Part shown: positions 20,411 to 31,211 of the stretch, one piece after another
Position numbering within the stretch: the first letter of the stretch is position 1
Layout: each line of letters opens with the position of its first letter
Translations under genes and position numbers: made by a program
Notes under the pieces: generated by a model
What the model saw: the letters and a program-made list of their open reading frames with translations, nothing else
What the model was told of the DNA's origin: nothing
Database searches by the model: none
From: Morchella semilibera
Lineage: Eukaryota > Ascomycota > Pezizomycetes > Pezizales > Morchellaceae
Assembly: GCA_009192285.1 (NCBI GenBank)
Contig: WBVU01000021.1
Coordinates: forward strand, 464,995-528,994
DNA: 64,000 bases
Reading direction: 5' to 3'

Positions 20411-23400
20411 TTACATAAAGTAGTCGGTCATCTCGATTGACTTTGAAGGGTTGTATGAACGCCAAGCTCTTGGCTGCATGTCTTGGGTGCGCCGTCGCAT
20501 GGTTAGGAGTCCTCCGGCGCTCATGAAGCTCGAGCTCTTCAACACCAGGCTCCTCAATATTGACCGAAAAAAAAAAATCACTTCCGCGTATCCACTACGT
20601 ATAGAACCGTCTGAAATGGCCAGCTCATACCGAATGTATGACGAGTTCCTGTTATAATTGCTTTTTCTCATAGTAGAAGACGTAATCAAAGTGGGCTTGT
20701 GCTTTTCTACTTTTTGCGTTTCAGAACCATCAACTTCCATCATCGGCCAGCGAGTACATTTTTTGGGGATGTCGTCCATATCAAGTTGCGTATAGAAAAA
20801 ATCTGATACATTACTGCTTGACAAGTAAGCCTTCAAAGCCCGTCGCTGCCATGTGTCTAGAACGCCCCTCCTCGGATGTCCCCTGAAAATGGGATGCTCA
20901 TGATTTAAAGTCAATCGGTCTGAGATGGCGATACTTGGTTGCAGTCGCCTTATGAATATACGGTGTAGGAGTACGTTACCGTCCTCGTCCTCCCCTTCAC
21001 CATCCCCGAGGTCTGCAACGTTTGGTGAGGGCCGACGGATAACGTATGGAAAATGGTTTTGTTGCTCGTTCAATGTCATAGTAATCGCAAGGTTTCGATT
21101 TGCTGAGACTCTAGATTTTGCTGAAGATGCAATCATACCACATACCCGTTCCATGGGCCATTGCCAATATACAAACATGGGACCAGCCCAGCGTAACCCA
21201 TCCGCAACATGGAGGATTTGGTGGAATACCGGTAGGCATGCAGGTAGCCTTTCCCAACGTCTACCATAATATCGGCCTTCGTAGTACTTTGCGAAGCGCT
21301 GGAGACGTGACTCGACTACATCTATCTCAGCCTCTGTTATCTCGAAATCACAAGAGAGGCGGATAGCATCTATAAGATTGATAAATTCGTTGTAATCACT
21401 TTCCGGAAGTCTGTCTTTCAGATATATAGGTGCTAGCTGCAGAGCGAATGTCTGCCACTCTGCCGCCTTCATGTGACCACAATTCTCAGTAAAATCTCTG
21501 ATGGGCTCTCCAAATAAGGCAGGGAACGACTTCGCACTCTGTGCCATATCCTTGCCAAGTTGAATCCATTCGTCGGGGGGAATATTGTAAGGATCGTCAT
21601 TTTTCACGAATTTCTTGGCGGTATTTGTCGTGTTGGTAATGTTCGCGGCGTTGCTCCTTCTTCCTCTTGGTACCCTCCTTTCAACCCTTTGTTCATCTCC
21701 AGATCCCTCAACACTGGACCCCCGATTTGCCGATATTATGTTAGCGGTGGCAATATCAGAGAAGAACTTACCGCGCCAATGCTTAACCATATCAGGTATG
21801 ATATTCTCCCACCATAAATGCATCGCATCCGGTGGAAAGCTCCTCGGGATATCAATAGAAGCTAGCTCATCCAGACAAGATGGCCCTTTGATACCGTAGA
21901 ACTTCGCCGCCCTATCGTCACCGGTTCGGAGAATATGATGAGCAGTTTTGCGTGAGTCTTGATCATTTCTCATAGGAAGATTAGTAGCGTCGTAAGTCTT
22001 CCAATCAGAAGTTACTGCACCTCGTGCATTGATATTGTCAGGTGGGTTGGATGGCGGAGCCAATGGGCAGTATATTCCACGGTTGTGGATTCCACGGATA
22101 TAGCAGTAAGGACAGTAGCTAGTAGCGCGATTTCCTTTGAAGTTCATTAACTTCTCCCTTCCCGGCATATCAGCTCCGACAACCGCAATATAGGCGTGGA
22201 GAGTAAACACCTCCTTCCGCGAAGCATTCCATGCAGAAATACCCGATCCGAGTTGTATGAATTCCTTTACGAGCGGGAACAAAAAAGAATCCAAATCCTT
22301 TGGATTATTCGGCCCCGGAACAAAACCCACTAACAGCATGTTTCGTTTCTTGAACCTATCTGCAGGATGGATATTCAGGTTTATCTACATTGAGAAGTTA
22401 AAGAGTGTTAGTCTGACATAAACGTGCTAGTATAGTCATGCATATATTGAAAGGAGAGAGACATACTAAAAGTATCGGCCATATATTGAATGCCTTCCGA
22501 CTTTTAAAGACTCTCACCCCATCCGAACTCATCATGAATGCCATGTCGGTATCATCTTTAAAGAGCTCTTTTTTTGTTTTCATGTCTTCAAACAGATCAC
22601 TAGACCAATAATCAGATCTTAACCCGGAAAATCGATCCTGCTCAGCCGAATATCTATACGAGACAAGGCTTTCAGCAGTGGATGCGTCAGAATACATCAG
22701 CGACAAGCGATGCTGAACAGGGATGTAGCTATGTGTAGCATATGCGATTTTCTTTCCATCCCGATTGACTTTCCACCTTGGTCGATCACAATATAGGCAT
22801 TTGTCCAGATCGGGATACATCGAATATGACATATGGCTTTCAGAACAGCAATCATATTGTACTTCCTTCACACCCGTTCTTCGTTCAATCCGGCTTCTCA
22901 CGGTGCGGTAATCCAAAGGTCTATCAGCTGGCCGCTCGACAGCCACTGCAAGGAGATCCGCATGGTCACGAGAAGCACACCTAGCGATTTTATGCTGAAG
23001 AGAGATGTCGTGCTGCGCGAAACTTATCAATTCTTGTCTTGTGAGAGGTTCACCAAAAGGGTTCTTATAATCGAACAGATTTCGATTTTGATCTTCCTCC
23101 TCTCCAACCTCTTGTGCATTGTTGTCATCTCCTTCGTCGTCCGAATCAGAAGTTTGGATAGATTCCTCATAAGAATCTAGTTCATCATGGGAATCAGGCT
23201 CATCGGAGACCACTTCCCCAGGCTCCGAATCCACACGCACGAAACCACGGTTCATCTGACCAAACGGTTCGTCACTATCACAACTACCCGAAGACGTTGA
23301 TAATTGATCAAGTATTGGAGGGGCGTCAGAAACTTCAGTTGTATCATCCGAGCCCTCTCGGTCATCTATGGACATAGTGATGGCAGGTGGGTCCGGAGAT

Positions 23401-24092
23401 GGAGGTGCAATGCTACCAGGGTCGTCCCCGGTACCGGTATCGATAACCACATTGACGAGATCACTTACAGGCATAAGATCGTCCTCATCATCTGCAAACC
23501 AAGATTCATCTTCTTGATCATATCCAGCTCGGGAATCATTATCAGACCCAGAGATCCCGTGAACAGGATAGTCAGAATCCGAGGAGGCTGGGTCTTCTGG
23601 GTCACTTGGAGGCGGCAATTCCGGATCAGAATCTAGATCATCGGCTTCGAGAATGGGTGCTGGCAATTCCGGATCAGAATCTAGATCATCGACTTCGGGA
23701 ATGGGTGCTGGTATTTCTGGATCTGAATCTGAATCTTCATATATGACTGGATCTGAAACATTATCCGGCTCGTCGATAATCGGGGGTTCCGGATCTGAAT
23801 CGGGTTCCTCAAGATATGGGGCTGGTAGTTCTGGATCTGAATTTATATCAACTTGGGGGGGATTTGACGATGGATCTGAGTCGCTGGAATCATGTAAAGA
23901 AGCGTCTTGATGCGCTGACCTGGGCGCTGTTGATGGTACCAATGTACTCGCGATCGGCTGCGCATGCCGCAATTGTAGAGCAGCGCGGCGTACATCTGCC
24001 CTCTTAAGTGCAGCGTGCCTCGCCCAGTCCCGCTGATTGGTAACGATGTGGACAGGTCCCCCCATCATCGAGCAATCGCATTGTCGACTCAT
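20411..24092 (-). CDS. Plavaka-like CMC (En/Spm-type) transposase, two exons, about 1,199 aa
   Basis: Exons 22467-24092 and 20411-22384 flank an 82-bp intron with GTATGT donor, CTAAC branch and TAG acceptor; the splice keeps the frame. N-terminal Cys/His cluster (CDC, then HIVTNQRDWARHAALKR) resembles the zinc finger that opens such transposases. Residues about 50-320 are a long acidic Asp/Ser/Glu-rich linker with repeated SDSDPE-type units. The catalytic part follows. A Cys pair lies in DKCLYCDRPRW; SSDGVRVFKSRKAFNIWP likely holds the first Asp. Across the splice come INLNIHPADRFKKRNMLLVGFVPGP, a zinc knuckle (CPYC), FPPDAMHLWWENI (second Asp) and WPMERVCGMIASSAKSR (likely catalytic Glu). 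SSYIRYELAI near the C terminus is also typical. The frame is open throughout, so the enzyme could be functional. A further intron in the last 130 codons is possible. Confidence 0.85.
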
Positions 24093-24204
24093 TGTGAAAG
24101 ATGTTGCAATTGCGTTGTGTGGTGTGAGTTCAAAACGTGGCCTGGTGGATGCTCAATATCATGCATGAGCAGGCACCATGCAGGACCGATAACGTTATCA
24201 TCAC
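24093..24204. promoter_or_regulatory. Short divergent promoter region in the CMC element
   Basis: The transposase (minus) and the small two-exon gene (plus) start within about 110 bp of each other, so their promoters must overlap. It contains a TCACGTGA palindrome just downstream, at about 24194-24201. No clear TATA box. Confidence 0.45.
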
Positions 24205-25094
24205 GTGATAGCCAATTGCACACAACGCGTACGTCATATGCATGTAGCTCGCTCTGTAACCGTACATACCTTCAACCATCTCAACCTCAACCAATTGCGT
24301 CAATCTATCATCGAAAAAGCAGAGGAATCGATGGAATACATCATGAAAAGCGGCGAGCCAGGCTTGGATGGCATCAATACACTAAACGAAGTCAGAACCG
24401 AGACCCCCGACGCCGGCGCCCGCACCGCTGATCAAAATACCACTAGATCTAGAACTGCGCCTGTCAAGCACGAAGACACGAGCGGATACCCAATCAATGA
24501 ATTCATCGACGATTCCATCAAATCTGCCATCAAACATAATCATGACGAAGAGTTGGGGGTCGGAACATCCACTGCAAAGATCAAACGCGAAGAAGGTCCA
24601 GTCAATCTCATCAAATCCACTTCCGAATCTGATGCAGAGTTTCCACTATCTGGGCATGTCGGTATCGTCTGTGAGTTATGCAAGACTTCATTTATCATTG
24701 ATGTAACAACATGAGAAGAAGAGGAAAAGACTGACAATAGGCATGAATGCTAGATATCGGGGGGACCCTTTACCCTGGCCGCGCCCCGCGTGTAGGCTGG
24801 CAGTACTGGGTTAATAAATGTTGGTCCAGAGAAGACGTACCGACTATCGGTGCTCAACTGCAAAGGCCTGAGGGTGATCAAGTGGTTTTGTGTGGGTTGG
24901 TTAGACGCAGGCACAATGCGATCATCATTCATCATCTCGACAATGGTAGACGTGTCCGTGGACGTGTCCTTGAGAGGGAGCCGTGGATGTGGGATGAGGA
25001 TCAATGCTATTGGGGCCTAATGGAATGGGAGGTAGTTGAAGTTCCGGCCAACAACGTCACTGCTACTAATACCCCCACGGGCGGGGGAGGCTAG
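24205..25094 (+). CDS. Unknown two-exon protein of the CMC element (about 268 aa)
   Basis: Not recognised. Exon 1 is 24205-24670 and exon 2 is 24754-25094. The 83-bp intron has a strong GTGAGT donor, a CTGAC branch and a CTAG acceptor, and the splice keeps the frame (phase 1). The N-terminal half is polar and charged (ESMEYIMKSGEPGLDG, INEFIDDSIKSAIKHNHDEE). The second exon encodes a compact aromatic-rich part (VGWQYWVNKCW, GDQVVLCGLVRRRHNAIIIHHL, EPWMWDEDQCYWGLMEWEVVEV) that looks like a small beta-rich domain, then a Thr/Gly tail. It is divergent from the transposase and lies inside the transposon ends, so it is element cargo or an accessory gene. An alternative start is the later Met near 24331. 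Confidence 0.6.
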
Positions 25095-25469
25095 GGAGTA
25101 CCGCCAACCGCTAATAACAATGTTAACGTCTAGCTCGAGAGTACTACTAATATCACATGTACATGTACTAACAAAACTGTAACAACTATAGCTAACCCTA
25201 TTAACGTTAACGTATATATATTAACATGTATTATTAATACGAGAGAACTCACTAGTACTAATAACTAACTATAGCTATATATATTAACGGCGCTATATAT
25301 GTATCAATTGATATATATAATTCTAGGGCACGATATTGAGTGCAGTCCTGTATATCTATATAGTTAATTACATGCATATATAATAATATTCCGGCTATAA
25401 TATAATATAATTATAATTGCACATATATATACATGTATGCATGGATTTTCCTAAGTCCAGTAAATTAAA
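25095..25469. other. AT-rich non-coding stretch
   Basis: TATATA- and TTAACGTTAACG-rich, no gene. It lies between the third gene and the right subterminal array of the CMC element. Confidence 0.6.
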
Positions 25470-26106
25470 CCACACACATATTTATGTTTGGTAGTTTAAT
25501 TCAAACCACGGGCGCAAAATTAATATTGTGATTTAGGGGGCGTGGTTTAATTCAAACTACATACACGGGCGCATAGGGGGCTGTGGTTTAGATTAAACCA
25601 TGGGCATGATGATATGGGTGTGGTTTGAATTAAACCATTGGCATGGAGCGGCGTGGTTTGAATTAAACCATGAGCGGTGTGGTTTGAATTAAACCATGGG
25701 CATGGAGCGGGTGTGGTTTGAATTAAACCATGAGCGGTGTGGTTTGAATTAAACTATGGGCATGGAGCGGGTGTGGTTTGAATTAAACCATGGGCAATGT
25801 AGCGGGTGTGGTTTAAATTAAACCATGGCAATGGAGCGGTGTAGTTTGAATTAAACCACGGGCATGGAGCGGTGTAGTTTAGATTAAACCATGGGCAATG
25901 GAGCGGGTGTGGTTTGAATTAAACCATGGGCATGGAGCGGTGTGGTTTAGACTAAACCATAGCCAGGCCAGTGATGTTGTGGTTTAAATTAAACTATATG
26001 CGTGGTTTAGATCAAACCATAGAAGCGTGGTTTAATAGAAGTGTGGTTTAGTTCAGACCATAACGTGGTTTAAATCAAACGTTATGGTTTGAACTAAACC
26101 ACTAAA
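25470..26106. repeat. Right subterminal array of palindromic 17-mers
   Basis: About twenty copies of TGGTTTRAATTAAACCA, many separated by a regular GGGCATGGAGCGGGTG-type spacer, giving a higher-order unit of roughly 35-40 bp between 25590 and 25960. The left array lacks this spacer. Confidence 0.9.
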
Positions 26107-26125
26107 CCACACTGGTGTGCTCACT

Positions 26126-26137
26126 TGTACCACAGGG
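26126..26137 (-). repeat. Right terminal inverted repeat of the CMC element
   Basis: TGTACCACAGGG followed by the ATG target duplicate at 26138-26140. Confidence 0.8.
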
Positions 26138-26199
26138 ATGGTGGAATTATGATAGGTTTTGCTGTACCATACAAAAAAGGGCTCAATGCCATGTTTAGT

Positions 26200-26565
26200 T
26201 ATTCTTTATCAGGAAAAAAACTCAACAGCATATTTATTGGAAAGCTATCAAAAAAAATACTCGGCACTAAATCTAGTCCCTCCCTATCAAGAAAAAAGTC
26301 TCAGAAAAATATCTTTCCTATTAGGAATACCATATAAAAAAGAGTCGGTAGCATGTCTAGTCCTTCGCTATCAAGAAACAAAAAACCCGTCAGCATGTCT
26401 AGTCCTTGCCTATCAGGGAAAAAAAAACCCGGCAGCATGCCTAGTCCTTCCCTATCAGGAAAGAAAAACTCGGCAGTATGTCTAGTCCTTCTCTATCACG
26501 AAAAAAACTCAATTATACAAAAAAACTCGGCAGTATATTTATTAGGACACTATAAAAAACAAGTA
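26200..26565. repeat. Degenerate minisatellite, unit about 50-55 bp
   Basis: Each unit contains CTCGGCAGCATGTCTAG-like and CCTTCCCTATCAGGAAA-like parts, about six to seven imperfect copies. Long A-runs occur in each. Open frames over it are repeat artefacts. Confidence 0.75.
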
Positions 26566-27174
26566 GCACAATATTAGTTGTGGTTGTGTTGCTAAAGTCA
26601 TTTTGCAATTTGGTTTATACGTGCCCCCGTAGCCAGCTGAGGAGGACACTTGAACAGTTGGAGAACAGTGAGTTCTTACCACCAGAGGTGTCGCACAGGC
26701 ATGGGAGGATCTCTGCAGCAACCATTGCAAGATAGTTATTGATTCCTTCCGGCACGTTAGACTGTCTCTTCCAACTGATAGAAGCGGTGACCATGAACTC
26801 AATATTAAAGGGTTCGGCCCAGTAGAAATAGGAGATTGGAGGTGGCTAAAAGATCAGAATGAATTCAGAGAAATTCCTGTAAATAATGACGAGTCCGAAG
26901 CAGTAAGTGCAACAAGAGAACAGTTAGCAAATGAGTTTCTGCTGTTCAGGGATCGCTATTGTGCCAGGTCAGCCGTTGTCATGAGGGGAGCCCTTGAAAA
27001 TTTTCAGGTATCTTTCTGCTATCGTAACAGAAATTTCAGCTTCCACTATTGATTTCCGGCATCTGGCTGTGGTTCAGTCACAGATATCCATGGCAAGAAC
27101 CTGAAAAGGATCCCGAACAGTCGATACCTGGCGTTGCAGAATCCCTCTATTCCGGCTTCGGCCCTGGGGTCTGG
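26566..27174 (+). other. Spacer with one exon-like open stretch
   Basis: From about 26815 a plus-strand frame stays open for about 65 codons (FGPVEIGDWRWLKD, then EAVSATREQLANEF and LFRDRYCARSAVVMRGALENF). It ends at a GTATCT donor-like site near 27007, with an ATTTCAG acceptor-like site 32 nt later. I do not recognise the peptide, and nothing downstream extends it convincingly. It may be a decayed exon. Confidence 0.25.
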
Positions 27175-29405
27175 GAGTCAGACCTTTGGTTAGGGTTAGG
27201 GTTACCTGTGAGTGCTCCATTTAGTTGTGTGGTACTGCTGGAAGTACTTGGATGGCGATAATGATTACTGAAAAGGGAGTATTCATTTAGGATTGTTTCG
27301 CACCAAGGATTAAAAGAAGCTGCTGAGATGATGATATAGGGTGTTATCGTCGGTGGTACAGAATCCGTGGTATACTGCTCGTTATCCACCATCAAAAGCT
27401 CAAAATGCAAGTGACGAGGATAGGGATAATTAGCTGGAGAACTGTCTTGGCCCCATAGACCTATTTGCACCTGCATTTTCAGCTTCTTGATAACGAGTAT
27501 CCTATAAACCGACAAAGAATTAGTCCCGAGATAAGCGGAGGACAAACACTCATGCGGGCAAGGAGGGATCGATCCCGGCTGTGAACACTTGATTGCTGGG
27601 GAGGGGGGTGCCAATGACTGGAAGGGCGAGCACCTCTAGTCGGGATCAACTGCTCCATAAGCCGATATATCATCCATGAATTCTCGAGGACTCATATAGT
27701 AAGGAGCACCTTATTAAGAAATAATAACTTGGATATAATACAATGCAACATGCCCGAGGTTTTGATGGTTGATCAACCTAAATCGATTGGACAATATATA
27801 TAGCTATTCCTCTCATAGCTGGCTTTAGCTAATATATAGACAAACAGATAGGTGGATATTCAGGTCAGAGTAGGTATTGAATTTCAAATTTCGTGACTAC
27901 AGCGGGTGGCCGGAGGCCGCACTACACTTGTATCATATGATAGAATATAACCACATAAAAACAGACAACAGCCACCATCAGTCGCGCGCTGCACACCCCA
28001 CAGCGTCCTCAGTCTCCCCCGCCCCCTGTTCCTGCTCCTGGCGCTGCATCTGCAGCCAGCGCCTCACCCCCTCCTCCCGGAGCTGATCCAGGTCCTCATC
28101 CAACTCCTTGCGTCGCTTACCCTCCGCCGCTCTCTCCAAGTGTAGACGCTGCAGCTCCTCCTCCAACACCTTGCGTCGCTCACTCTCCGTCGCTCTCTCC
28201 GAGTGTAGATACTGTAGCTCCCCCTCCAACTCCTTGCGTCGCTCACCCTCCGCCGCTCTCTCCGAGTGTAAACACTGCAGCTCCTCCTCCAACTCCTTGC
28301 GTCGCTCACCCTCCGCCGCTCTCTCCGATTGTAAACACTGCAGCTCCTCCTCCAACTCCTTGCGTCGCTCACCCTCCGCCGCTCTCTCCGATTGTAAACG
28401 CTGCAGCTCCTCCTCCAACTCCTTGTGTCGCTTACTCTCCGCCGCTCGCTCCGAGTGCAGACGCTGCAGCTCCTCCTCCAACTCCTTGTGTCGCTTACTC
28501 TCCGCCGCTCTCTCCGAGTGCAGACGCTGCAGCTCCTCCTCCAACTCCTTGTGTCGCTTACTCTCCGCCGCTCTCTCCGAGTGCAGACGCTGCAGCTCCT
28601 CCTCCAACTCCTTGTGTCGCTTACTCTCCGCCGCTCTCTCCGAGTGCAGACGCTGCAGCTCCTCCTCCAACTCCTTGTGTCGCTTACTCTCCGCCGCTCT
28701 CTCCGAGTGCAGACGCTGCAGCTCCTCCTCCAACTCCTTGTGTCGCTTACTCTCCGCCGCTCTCTCCGAGTGCAGACGCTGCAGCTCCTCCTCTAACTCC
28801 TTGCGTCGCTCACCCTCCGCCGCTCCATCCGAGTGTAGACGCTGCAGCTTCGCCTCCAACTCCTTGTGTCGCTCACTCTCCGCCGCTCTCTCCGAGCGTA
28901 GACGCTGCAGCTCCAGCAGCTGGGCCTGGTAGAGGGTTCCCGTCGTCTCGAGGTCACTCAGTTGGCCGCGCAGGTACTGAACCTGGTCCTTGAGGTCCTG
29001 CTCCTCCTTGACCATGAGATCCCGGACCCCTCGCGATTCGGACACGAGGTTGGAGAGTTCTCTGGTGGCGAACCGCGACACCATAGGTACCAGGTAACTC
29101 GGAGGCTGCATAGTGTGGGGCTGATATGTTAGTGCTGGTGGGGCAGGTAGTGGGAGTCGGTGGCCTTACTGTTCCTCCCCAGTGGATGATAAGCCGCTGG
29201 AAATCCTCCATTAGGTGCTGGTAGGTGATTAGAACTACCTCTTCGTTGTGATTGAGATAGGCGAGCTGCCTCTCGATTGAGGTATCGGCCATGGCTAGGT
29301 GAGTGCGTGGCTGGGGAGGCGATGGGGCATGAAGTCGGTGGTAACGGTTAAGGCATCCCCACATGCGGCAGGTAGGGACAGTAGATGACTAAGCATGTTT
29401 CACTC
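27175..29405. repeat. Segmental duplication, right copy
   Basis: Matches 3010-4815 in the same order and orientation, including non-coding 3' DNA, the gene, its 49-bp intron and the 5' flank up to GTAGATGACTAAGCATGTT. It begins with a GGTTAGGGTTAGGGTTA motif. Confidence 0.85.
27978..29292 (-). CDS. Coiled-coil protein with thirteen 21-residue repeats and ARD tail (about 421 aa)
   Basis: Function unknown. Exon 1 is 29170-29292 and exon 2 is 27978-29120. The 49-bp intron (GTAAGG, CACTAAC, CAG) matches that of the 3790-4708 paralogue base for base, and the splice keeps the frame. The N terminus is a helix ending in YQHLMEDFQRLIIH. Exon 2 starts with a segment containing RGVRDLMV. It continues as about 13 units of LQRLHSERAAESKRHKELEEE, three heptads with Leu at core positions, so a long coiled coil is predicted. 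Six central units are almost identical at the DNA level (63 bp each), which points to recent expansion. The C terminus is DAVGCAARD-stop. It is the first of three coiled-coil genes in tandem. Confidence 0.8.
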
Positions 29406-29480
29406 AGGCTCGTATCTGCAAGGAAAGACTGGTACAATATCATTGTATTTAATCTACCACCAAGCGATAACCGGCCCCTA

Positions 29481-31211
29481 TCAATCACGAGCGACAATAA
29501 ACTCCGACTCTCCTTTCATCATTGAACCCCCTTCTGCTTCTGGCTCCACTCCATCCAATCTTACAAGATCCTCCAGTTTCATTTTCACCTCTTTCTTCAT
29601 ATTTTCCCTAATCTCCTTAATATCATTCCGTACTCCCTCCATCAGCAGCGCCTTCTCCTTGTTGAAGTGCTCAAAGAACCCATTATATAGCTCCTGCCGC
29701 ACCTGTGACCTTTCCTCCTCGATGGCCGCTTGGAAGTCCCCTTCCCTCGGTTGCTCCTCCACCACTGGCTCCTTCCGCAGTTGCTCCTCGAGTTTTGTTT
29801 CAGCTACCTTGGCCCGCTCACGTGCTTGGTCCAACATCTCCTGCCTCCTCAGAAGCTGCTCTGCCAGCTCTGCCTCGGTCGCCTTGGAGTGCTCGAGTGC
29901 TTGGGTCAATTGGTTCGAAAGTTCTTCCTCGTTTCGTAGCTGCTCTTGTAGGTTGGTCTCGACTGACCTGACCTGCTTGCGTGCCTGTTCCAATTGCTCT
30001 AGAATCCCCTTCTCTTTTTGAAGATACTGCTCCTTTAGTTTGGTCTCCGCTGCCCTGGCCTCTCCCCGTGCTTGGTTCAACTGATCCTCGAGTCGCCCCT
30101 CCTTCTGCAGCTGCTCCTGCAGCTTGGCCTCGAGTGACTCGACCTGGTAGAGTGCTTCTTCCAGAACGATCCGCTGCTGCAGGAGCTCGTCCAGTAGCTT
30201 GGCCTTGGTTTCCTTGGCTTCCACTCCTGCTTTTGACATTTGGACTAAAAGCTGCTTCTCCTTCCGCAGATGCTCCCGCCGCTTGGTCTCCGCTGCATTG
30301 GCCTGCTCGCATGCTTGGTCCAAGGCCGCCTGCTTCTTCAGGAGCTGCTCTAGTAGCTTGGCCTCCGTCGACTCTGCTCGTCCGCGTACATCGTCCAAGG
30401 TCTCCTGCGCCTTCTGTAACTCCTGGCGTAAATTTGTCTCTGTTCCCTTTGCTTCCTCGTGTACAAGGTCCAAGCGCTCCTGCTTTTCCCGCAACTGGGC
30501 CTCTAGATTTTTCTCCACTATCGTGGCCTGTGCGCGTGCTTGGTCCAACATCTCCTGCTTCCTCTGCAGCTGCTCCTGTAAGTTCTCGTCTGTCGCCTTC
30601 GCCTGCTGCCATGCTTGGCCGAACATCCCCTGGTTCTCCAGCAGCTGCTCCCGTAGGTCGGTCTCTATTGCCTTGGCCTGCTCGCATGCCTCGCGCAAAA
30701 GTTCCTGCTTTCTCTGCAGCTCCTCCTGTAGACCTGCCTCTGCTGCCTTGGCCTGCTCGCGCACATGGTCCAAGGGCCCATGCCCCTCCTGCAGCTGAAC
30801 TCCTAGATTCCTCTCCACTATCGTGACCTGTGCGCGTGCTTGATCTAGGATCTCCTGATTCCCCAACATTCCTTCCTGAAATTTGGTCTCAGTTGCCTTA
30901 AGCCGCCCCCGTGCTTGGTCCAAAATCTCCTGACCCCTCAATATTCGCTCTCCCGATTCGGTCTCAGTTAACTTGAGTTGCACGTGTGCTTCATCCAGCG
31001 TCGCCTGATTCCTCAACATTTGTTCTTGCAACTTGGTCTCAGTTTCCTTGAGTTGCTCGCGTGCTTGGTCCAGAAGCTCCTGCTTCTTTCGTAACTCGAG
31101 TAGATTGGTCTCGCTTGCCTCGGCCCGCTCGCTTGCTTGTTCCGTCAGTAGCTTCTCCTGCGGATAGGTCTCGCTTCTCTCGGCCTGCTCGCTTGCTTGT
31201 TCAGTTGGTAG
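29481..31211 (-). CDS. Coiled-coil protein with 25-residue repeats and ARD tail (5' end unresolved)
   Basis: Function unknown. The frame is open for about 576 codons from 31211. A TAG at 31212-31214 could be a stop or the acceptor of an upstream intron (CAACGGTAG), since the paralogues have a small first exon. I could not fix that exon, and the first Met in this frame is near 31016. Most of the protein is a coiled coil made of units about 25 residues apart (for example EQLLKKQAALDQACEQANAAET and QELQKAQETLDDVRGRAEST), a spacing of 7+7+11 residues. The last 90 residues hold VRQELYNGFFEHFNKEKALL followed by MEGVRNDIKE, shared with the gene at 32281. The end is EFIVARD-stop. Confidence 0.7.
   Translation of the reverse strand, partial: LPTEQASEQAERSETYPQEKLLTEQASERAEASETNLLELRKKQELLDQAREQLKETETKLQEQMLRNQATLDEAHVQLKLTETESGERILRGQEILDQARGRLKATETKFQEGMLGNQEILDQARAQVTIVERNLGVQLQEGHGPLDHVREQAKAAEAGLQEELQRKQELLREACEQAKAIETDLREQLLENQGMFGQAWQQAKATDENLQEQLQRKQEMLDQARAQATIVEKNLEAQLREKQERLDLVHEEAKGTETNLRQELQKAQETLDDVRGRAESTEAKLLEQLLKKQAALDQACEQANAAETKRREHLRKEKQLLVQMSKAGVEAKETKAKLLDELLQQRIVLEEALYQVESLEAKLQEQLQKEGRLEDQLNQARGEARAAETKLKEQYLQKEKGILEQLEQARKQVRSVETNLQEQLRNEEELSNQLTQALEHSKATEAELAEQLLRRQEMLDQARERAKVAETKLEEQLRKEPVVEEQPREGDFQAAIEEERSQVRQELYNGFFEHFNKEKALLMEGVRNDIKEIRENMKKEVKMKLEDLVRLDGVEPEAEGGSMMKGESEFIVARD

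Larger units (their letters stand above)
16744..26137. mobile_element. Plavaka-like CMC (En/Spm) DNA transposon, 9,394 bp, apparently complete
   Basis: The left end is CCCTGTAGTACA (16744-16755); the right end is TGTACCACAGGG (26126-26137). These are inverted repeats matching at 11 of 12 positions. Both flanks are ATG (16741-16743, 26138-26140), a 3-bp target duplication as expected for CMC elements. Both subterminal zones are arrays of a TGGTTTRAATTAAACCA palindrome. Inside lie a transposase gene (minus), a multi-exon AT-hook gene (minus) and a small two-exon gene (plus). No foreign insertion interrupts it. It looks whole and comparatively recent, in contrast to its decayed neighbours. Confidence 0.85.

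Noticed and set aside
26200-26565. CRISPR-like array
   Set aside because: Repeats are degenerate and contiguous without unique spacers, and the genome is eukaryotic.
28108-28932. 274-codon open frame on the plus strand, Ser/Arg/Cys-rich
   Set aside because: It is the antisense shadow of the 63-bp repeats of the minus-strand coiled-coil gene; a repeat unit divisible by three keeps several frames open.
29818-30826. Long Gly/Ala/Arg-rich and Pro/Ala-rich frames of 281-289 codons on both strands
   Set aside because: Out-of-frame shadows of the 25-residue repeat gene ending at 29481; no ARD tail, biased composition.
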